Shown here: positions 34,912 through 38,590 of the stretch, piece by piece | Position numbering within the stretch: position 1 is the stretch's first letter | Layout of the letters: every line of letters starts with the position of its first letter | From: Candidatus Methylomirabilota bacterium | GTDB lineage: Bacteria; Methylomirabilota; Methylomirabilia; Methylomirabilales; CSP1-5 | Length of the DNA: 38,590 bases | NCBI GenBank assembly: GCA_027293415.1 | Contig: JAPUFX010000052.1 | Coordinates: forward strand, 1 to 38,590 | Reading direction: 5' to 3' | The notes under the pieces: model-generated | What the model saw: the letters and a program-made list of their open reading frames with translations, nothing else | Database searches by the model: none | What the model was told of the DNA's origin: nothing | Position numbers and translations under genes: made by a program

Positions 34912-36285
34912 TCAGACCATATACGCCAAGTCAGACGCGTGTGTCGGATACGCGAAAATCCCGTCCCTTAGATCCTCAGTAGTGAGACCGCGACGGATGG
35001 CAAGCGCAAAGAAGTTGATCAGCTCATCAGCGGATGGTCCGAGCAGGTGCGCACCGAGGATCCTACCCGTACCTTCTTCGATCAGCACCTTGGATGCCGA
35101 GTATTGCTCGCCCACGCGCCGGGAAGAATACCAAGTAGACGTATCCTGATATTTGACCCTAAACTTAAGTGTCTGCTTCCGTGCCTCGTCCTCTCTGAGA
35201 CCGACCGCGGCGATCGGCGGCAAGGTGAACGCCACGGTCGGAGTACCGCTGTAATCCGGCTGTGCCTTGTTTCCGTCCAAGAGATTCGCTGCTACAACCT
35301 TTCCCTCGAGCCCCGCGACAGGTGTAAGCGGCAACCCTGCGGTCTCGGCTGCATCTCCCGCGGCGTAGACCGCTGGATTCGAGATGCTCTGCAGGTACTC
35401 GTTCACCAGTACTCCACGCTCACCCCGCTCCACGCCGGCCGCCGCCAGGTCGAGGTCGTCTATCTCGGCAACACGGCCGGCACCGTGAACCACGAGATCA
35501 GCCTCGAAGGTTTGCGCTCCCGCAGGCGCCGATGTCCTTACCTCGAAGCCACCGGCAATTTGGTCGATACGTTCAACCTGGGTCTCCAACTTCAGATCGA
35601 TGCCGCTGGCGCGGGCCGCCTGCGCCACCTTCTCAGCCAAGTCGGGATCGAATCCCTCAAGGGGACGGGGACCCCGGTGAAGGACAGTGACCTTGGCTCC
35701 GGCGCGGACAGCAACATTCGCGAACTCCATGGAGATGTAACCGGCGCCCACGAAGACGATACGTTCCGGCAACTCAGCCAACTCAAGGAAGTCTTCGCTC
35801 GTGATGAGGTGGTCTTCCCCCGGAATTCCAAGCTTGGCCGGCATGGCGCCGGACGCGATGACCACGTGCCTGGCCTCCAAGAGATTTTCGCCGACGTGGA
35901 CAGAGGTGGGGCCGACGAACTTCGCCCGCCCGTAGAACGGGTCGATCCCAGCTCTGGCAAATCCCTGTTCGTGGTTCTCGGGCACGGGTTCGGTAAACGT
36001 CCGTTTGAAGGCCATGAGCTCGCGCCAGTCGATTCGCACATCGCCAGGGTACACCCCGCGGCCGGTCAAGCGGTGCCCCCAGTAAAGCGCTTCGGCCGCG
36101 GCGACCAGCACTTTCTTGGGATCGCAGCCCCGTAGGGCACACGTACCCCCGAAGGGGCGGGAATCTATAACCGCTACGGTCCATCCTGCTCTGCGGCAGC
36201 GTGACGCCACCGTCGAGGCCGCGGACCCGGTTCCAATAACAACCAGGTCGTATGCGCCCTTACCATTCCTCCTCTTGCCAGTCAT
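34912..36285 (-). CDS. FAD-dependent pyridine nucleotide-disulfide oxidoreductase
   Basis: The 457-residue flavoprotein belongs to the glutathione reductase/dihydrolipoamide dehydrogenase/mercuric reductase class. It has an FAD loop VVIGTGSAAS at 15-24, the redox disulfide GGTCALRGC (C49 and C54), an NAD(P) loop VFVGAGYISMEFA near 170, and AAGDAAE near 305. The dimerisation domain ends in YPTHASD instead of the HPHPT-type active-site loop, and the C-terminal cysteine pair of true MerA is missing. I therefore do not call it mercuric reductase. It may reduce a thiol or selenol partner. AGGAGG lies five bases before ATG 36285. It is the last gene of the operon, 49 bases behind the Sec-DCC gene. 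Confidence 0.85.
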   Translation of the reverse strand: MTGKRRNGKGAYDLVVIGTGSAASTVASRCRRAGWTVAVIDSRPFGGTCALRGCDPKKVLVAAAEALYWGHRLTGRGVYPGDVRIDWRELMAFKRTFTEPVPENHEQGFARAGIDPFYGRAKFVGPTSVHVGENLLEARHVVIASGAMPAKLGIPGEDHLITSEDFLELAELPERIVFVGAGYISMEFANVAVRAGAKVTVLHRGPRPLEGFDPDLAEKVAQAARASGIDLKLETQVERIDQIAGGFEVRTSAPAGAQTFEADLVVHGAGRVAEIDDLDLAAAGVERGERGVLVNEYLQSISNPAVYAAGDAAETAGLPLTPVAGLEGKVVAANLLDGNKAQPDYSGTPTVAFTLPPIAAVGLREDEARKQTLKFRVKYQDTSTWYSSRRVGEQYSASKVLIEEGTGRILGAHLLGPSADELINFFALAIRRGLTTEDLRDGIFAYPTHASDLAYMV

Positions 36286-36334
36286 AGGTTCCTCCTTCAA
36301 TTAGTTCTTCCTGAAACACGAAAGCTCCTCCAAT

Positions 36335-36709
36335 CTACCTCAGCCACCCTGCGAGCCGTCGCCGGTTCCGGGACACCCAGCGGTATGCCCTGTGAGCCAG
36401 CCACATGCCACCCGGAATGTGAAAGGGGAAGCTTATCAGGAAGGCGCCGGGGAGCCTCTCAAGTGTCCCGCGGACGGCGGCAGCACCCGTTAAAATTTGG
36501 CCCCACTCATCAACGAGATGAAGCTCCTCATGGCAGCGCTCCCGGGAGATGCCCGGAAAGCGTATTTCCAGGTCAGGCTCTTGGAAGGGGATCAGATCAA
36601 GCCGCCTCCCACGATCCCGCCGGTGGACCCACCGGGCCCAGCGCTGTCAGAGGCTTCAGTCGCCGTCGTAGATGACGGCAGCCTTGGGATCCTTCACCGC
36701 CGCAAGCAT
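36335..36709 (-). CDS. DCC-family thiol-disulfide oxidoreductase, predicted selenoprotein (UxxU)
   Basis: Read through two UGA codons, this frame gives a 124-residue DCC/DUF393 protein. VIYDGD is followed by U18-S-L-U21, then QRWARWVHRRD, LHLVDEWGQILTGAAAVRG and AYRWVSRNRRRLAGWL. In the family the motif is DGxCxxC, so both catalytic cysteines are replaced by UGA (36658-36656 and 36649-36647), and nowhere else is the frame broken. The only other cysteine (C59) is coded normally. A hairpin with a GGUC loop lies 18-21 nt after the second UGA. I infer selenocysteine at both sites. DCC proteins are thought to exchange disulfides; DCC genes are often next to DoxX, as here. ATG 36709 is 19 bases after the doxX stop. 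Conventional calling sees noncoding DNA here. Confidence 0.78.
36620..36635 (-). promoter_or_regulatory. Candidate bacterial SECIS in the DCC gene
   Basis: The minus strand reads CCGGTG-GGTC-CACCGG, a perfect 6-bp stem with the tetraloop GGUC. Counted from the second UGA (36647), the loop is at nt 18-21. In E. coli fdhF the SECIS loop is AGGUCU at about nt 18-23 after UGA, from memory. Only one hairpin is obvious for two UGAs. Confidence 0.6.
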
Positions 36710-36727
36710 CTGCTCTTCAGGAATGAC

Positions 36728-37192
36728 TTAAGCCCTTCCCTGCCGGGCATCCAGGCTGTAGTGTCCGCCCCCCTTCACGAAGAGGTAGAAGGTGGCCGCC
36801 GCCAAGGGGATGTCCTTCAAAAGAAGGTGTGCAAGGGCTGATGTAATCCCCTTCTGGGGAACGTAAGGCCAGAGACCTATAAAGATGGCCGCCAGCATGA
36901 GGATCATTAAGAGCGAAACAAAGCGGGTGAAGAGCCCCAGGATGAGCAGCACCCCGAGCGCCAGCTCGAACATTGCTATAGCTTTCGTCAGGATCGGCAG
37001 AGGGATGGTAAGAGGGATCAGCCAGCTGGCCATCTTGGTCATCATTGTTCCCTTCTGGGGAAGAATGAGCTTTGGCACCACGGCCATCCAGATCCACAGG
37101 AAGCCGATGGCAATCCGTAGAATGAGCGGGAGGTATTTATCGAGTGGGGTAAGGTCGAGCCCAAGAAACGTATGGCTTTCGCTTTGCTGCAT
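36728..37192 (-). CDS. DoxX-family membrane protein
   Basis: The 154-residue protein has four hydrophobic segments and the DoxX-type pattern: an early LRIAIGFLWIWMAVVPKL, then a central MFELALGVLLILGLFTRFVS. DoxX-like proteins take part in thiol or quinone redox and oxidative-stress handling, in several cases together with DCC or rhodanese partners. GGGAGG seven bases before ATG 37192 supports this start over one five codons upstream. It lies between merF and the Sec-DCC gene. Confidence 0.8.
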   Translation of the reverse strand: MQQSESHTFLGLDLTPLDKYLPLILRIAIGFLWIWMAVVPKLILPQKGTMMTKMASWLIPLTIPLPILTKAIAMFELALGVLLILGLFTRFVSLLMILMLAAIFIGLWPYVPQKGITSALAHLLLKDIPLAAATFYLFVKGGGHYSLDARQGRA

Positions 37193-37284
37193 ATTCCTGC
37201 CTCCCATCAGTCTCTATTTCACTATTGATTCATCTCTCAAAAGATAACTCACACGAAAGAGCCAGGGTTGCGTCTCGCCTTCCA

Positions 37285-37503
37285 CTATCCCTTCACCTTT
37301 CGCACCTGGGAAGCCCGCCACCAGCCCCAGAGTGCGATCCCGACGAATAAAAACAAGAGGGGTAAGAGGACATAGTCCAGGTATGCGGTGACCGCGGCAA
37401 GCCCTACGAGACCAAATACCCAGGGAAGGATAGGAGTCACACAGCAGATTCCTGTGATTCCCGTGCCCCACCCGCCGACCTTCACAAACTTATCATTCGT
37501 CAT
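37285..37503 (-). CDS. MerF-like mercury transport protein
   Basis: A 72-residue protein with two membrane segments and the vicinal pair C20-C21 at the first segment (GICCVTPILPWVFG), then LTAYLDYVL-like text (VTAYLDYVLLPLLFLF) as in MerF. These small proteins carry Hg(II) across the inner membrane. A second cysteine pair, present in classical MerF, is absent. Its ATG overlaps the TGA of the upstream merP by four bases (ATGA), indicating coupled translation. Both cysteines are ordinary codons. Confidence 0.8.
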   Translation of the reverse strand: MTNDKFVKVGGWGTGITGICCVTPILPWVFGLVGLAAVTAYLDYVLLPLLFLFVGIALWGWWRASQVRKVKG

Positions 37504-37868
37504 AGTTCTTCTTTGCCTCCTTGCACGGGAATGGCGTGAAATCCTGCCTTCTCAACCGCCGTCACCATGCCATCAAGTGTCACCTGGGTAGGATCATACG
37601 TAACGATCGCCTGGGCATTGCTAAAGCTGACCTCCGCCTTTTCGACGCCGTCGAGCCCTTCCAGGGCCCGTTTGACCAATAACGGTCAGGCGAATCACGT
37701 CATCCCCTCTATACGGAGGATCACCTCCTGAACCGATCCGGCCGGTTCTTTCTCCGATGTGAGCTGAGCCCTCCCTGGTGCGCTGCTCCCCTGGCCCTCG
37801 CATCCCATAGCCAATACGAGGACGAACGGTAAAGCGAAGAGGGCCCTGAGGGCTGCGCGGCGATCCAT
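37500..37868 (-). CDS. MerP-like HMA-domain lipoprotein, predicted selenoprotein (UxxU)
   Basis: With two UGA codons read through, this frame encodes 122 residues. A lipoprotein signal (FVLVLAMGC, lipid site C23) and a short linker come first. An HMA/MerP domain follows: VILRIEGMT, then U58-F-A-U61, then PLLVKRALEGLDGVEKAEV and AIVTYDPTQVTLDGMVTAV. The conserved metal-binding GMTCxxC motif thus has UGA at both cysteines (37697-37695 and 37688-37686), while the frame is otherwise intact. A hairpin with GGUC in its loop lies 18-21 nt after the first UGA. Selenocysteine at both sites is the best reading; diselenolate would bind Hg(II) very tightly. The ATG follows the merT stop without a gap, and the stop overlaps merF. 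No conventional gene would be called here. Confidence 0.8.
37668..37685 (-). promoter_or_regulatory. Candidate bacterial SECIS in the merP gene
   Basis: Directly behind the second UGA the minus strand reads CCGTT-ATTGGTCA-AACGG, a 5-bp stem with GGUC in an 8-base loop. GGUC is 18-21 nt after the first UGA (37695), the same distance as in the DCC gene after its second UGA. A further stem (GGGCCCT/AGGGCTC) follows downstream. Confidence 0.6.
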
Positions 37869-38219
37869 TTATCCCCCCATCATTAACGACCAGAGTGCAT
37901 CAGGAAACACGACAAACACCACTTCGATAAACAGTATCATTAATGCCGCGATGAGCAGGGTCAGGTTGAGCCTGGAGCCGGCCATCCGACAGCCAAGGGT
38001 CTCGCACCGGCGCTTTTCCCGGAAATACAGGTAGTATCCCAATCCAACGCCCAGGATTCCGAGAGGTAGAAAGAAGGGCCGGTACTGCATAGTCGTCGCC
38101 ATGAACGCGCCGCTCCCGAGACCCAGGAGGACCACCGTGAGGGGGAGCAGGCAGCAGAGCGAGGCTAGGAATGCCCCACCGAAACTGACGAGACCCGACT
38201 TCAGGTCAGCAACTTTCAT
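37869..38219 (-). CDS. MerT-like mercury transport protein
   Basis: A 116-residue membrane protein with three hydrophobic segments. C22-C23 in the first (FLASLCCLLPLTVVLLGLG) corresponds to the MerT vicinal cysteines that take Hg(II) from MerP. A second pair, C86 and C91 by rough count (RRCETLGC), lies in the cytoplasmic loop, as in MerT. GGAG precedes ATG 38219 by about five bases; an in-frame ATG at 38252 is less likely. The stop codon touches the ATG of merP. Both cysteine pairs use normal codons. Confidence 0.82.
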   Translation of the reverse strand: MKVADLKSGLVSFGGAFLASLCCLLPLTVVLLGLGSGAFMATTMQYRPFFLPLGILGVGLGYYLYFREKRRCETLGCRMAGSRLNLTLLIAALMILFIEVVFVVFPDALWSLMMGG

Positions 38220-38277
38220 GAGCTCTCCGTTCCTTTTGTTCCCGAGCCACACCTGAGAAGAATTGTTCCGAAGGCCT

Positions 38278-38590
38278 TTACACCGGTATGCCCGCGGGTT
38301 GACGGTGAATAAGCCATTGGCTTACCGCGCCGCCGCCGAGCGCACCCGTCACCGTGCCAATAAGGATGCCGGCGAGCACCATCGCTTCAAGGCTTATGCA
38401 CGTGAACAGGATATACGGCACCATAATTACCGCAAAGGCTTGCCCAACTGTAATGCCGTGCATCTCCTGGCCGTCGCGCTTCAGGCGCATCCAAGGGGGA
38501 GCGGCCACCAGGACGGGCAGCAAGGCGTATAGGGCGCCGACGAGGAAAGAGAGGGGTACAACCGGAGCCGCGAGGCCCGCACCAGTGAAC
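38278..38590 (-). CDS. Membrane protein of unknown family, C-terminal part
   Basis: The frame enters from the right edge and ends at TAA 38278-38280. The visible 103 residues are strongly hydrophobic, with three or four membrane segments (for example PVVPLSFLVGALYALLPVLV and the later FAVIMVPYILFTCISL). A charged loop between them holds RLKRDGQEMHG. I do not recognise the family. It lies 58 bases before merT on the same strand and is probably in the same operon. Confidence 0.55.
   Translation of the reverse strand, partial: FTGAGLAAPVVPLSFLVGALYALLPVLVAAPPWMRLKRDGQEMHGITVGQAFAVIMVPYILFTCISLEAMVLAGILIGTVTGALGGGAVSQWLIHRQPAGIPV

Noticed and set aside
35047-36135. Long plus-strand reading frame (362 codons) opposite the flavoprotein
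   Set aside because: It is the antisense of a well-supported FAD enzyme, has no ribosome site and no recognisable domain.
34912-36285. Calling the flavoprotein MerA
   Set aside because: The terminal cysteine pair and N-terminal HMA domain of MerA are missing, and the active-site histidine loop differs.
36335-37868. Reading the two UGA-containing genes as ordinary pseudogenes
   Set aside because: All four UGAs sit exactly on motif cysteines, no other stops or frameshifts occur, other cysteine codons (lipobox C23, DCC C59) are intact, and both genes fit tightly into the operon.
36335-37868. UGA decoded as tryptophan throughout (alternative code)
   Set aside because: Other genes here end in TGA at normal places and use TGG for tryptophan; tryptophan at CxxC positions would make no sense.

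Overview
The window is a bacterial chromosome segment of fairly high GC. It carries housekeeping genes (gltX, greA, tsaB, rimI, tsaE, nnr, acpS, pdxJ, glmM, folP, ftsH, tilS, dnaA), two NtrB-like histidine kinases, a sigma-54 type regulator and a DegP/HtrA protease. The gene order tilS-ftsH-folP-glmM-pdxJ-acpS-nnr, with tsaE nearby, is shared by NC10/Methylomirabilota, Deltaproteobacteria-like and some other phyla. I favour an NC10-like organism, but this is an impression and not a proven assignment.

Layout. 1-205: start of an exported SBBP-type protein. 322-548: a candidate small RNA gene (copy A) with its own promoter and terminator. 747-4312: an accessory island beside tRNA-Glu/tRNA-Gln. 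It holds a GmrSD-like DUF262 protein between integron-type recombination boxes, the last codons of an integron-type tyrosine recombinase, a 26-bp direct repeat, and a zinc-ribbon/deoxyribosyltransferase-like protein. 4537-16736: tRNAs, greA, gltX, a hybrid kinase, a PHP phosphoesterase, ycaR, an amino-acid-type binding protein, rimI, tsaB, a transporter, a YdjM-like hydrolase, an HD hydrolase and superoxide dismutase. 16778-28887: degP, tsaE, dacA, and the nnr/acpS/pdxJ/glmM/folP/ftsH/tilS block. 29037-32105: kinase plus NtrC-like regulator. 32106-34116: a gene-free region with DnaA-box-like sites, then dnaA. 34220-34383: a second copy (B) of the small RNA. 34424-38590: a metal/thiol cluster.

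The most striking content is the minus-strand operon at 34912-38590: a partial membrane protein, MerT, MerP, MerF, DoxX, a DCC-family thiol oxidoreductase and a flavoprotein disulfide reductase. Conventional gene calling loses two of these genes, because in each both cysteines of the CxxC motif are in-frame UGA codons. They are a MerP-like lipoprotein (GMT-U-FA-U-P, 37500-37868) and a DCC protein (DGD-U-SL-U-Q, 36335-36709). The reading frames are otherwise intact. Each has a stem-loop with GGUC in its loop, 18-21 nt after one of the UGAs, which is about where the E. coli fdhF SECIS places its loop GGUC. I infer two selenoproteins with UxxU motifs working in one mercury/metal-uptake and thiol-redox operon. 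No selA, selB, selC or selD lies in the window, so the recoding is predicted and not shown.

The second unusual signal is the pair of homologous candidate RNAs A and B. They share about 110 nt including a 3' hairpin with compensatory changes. Each sits between a TTGACA-type promoter and an intrinsic terminator, in unrelated gene contexts.
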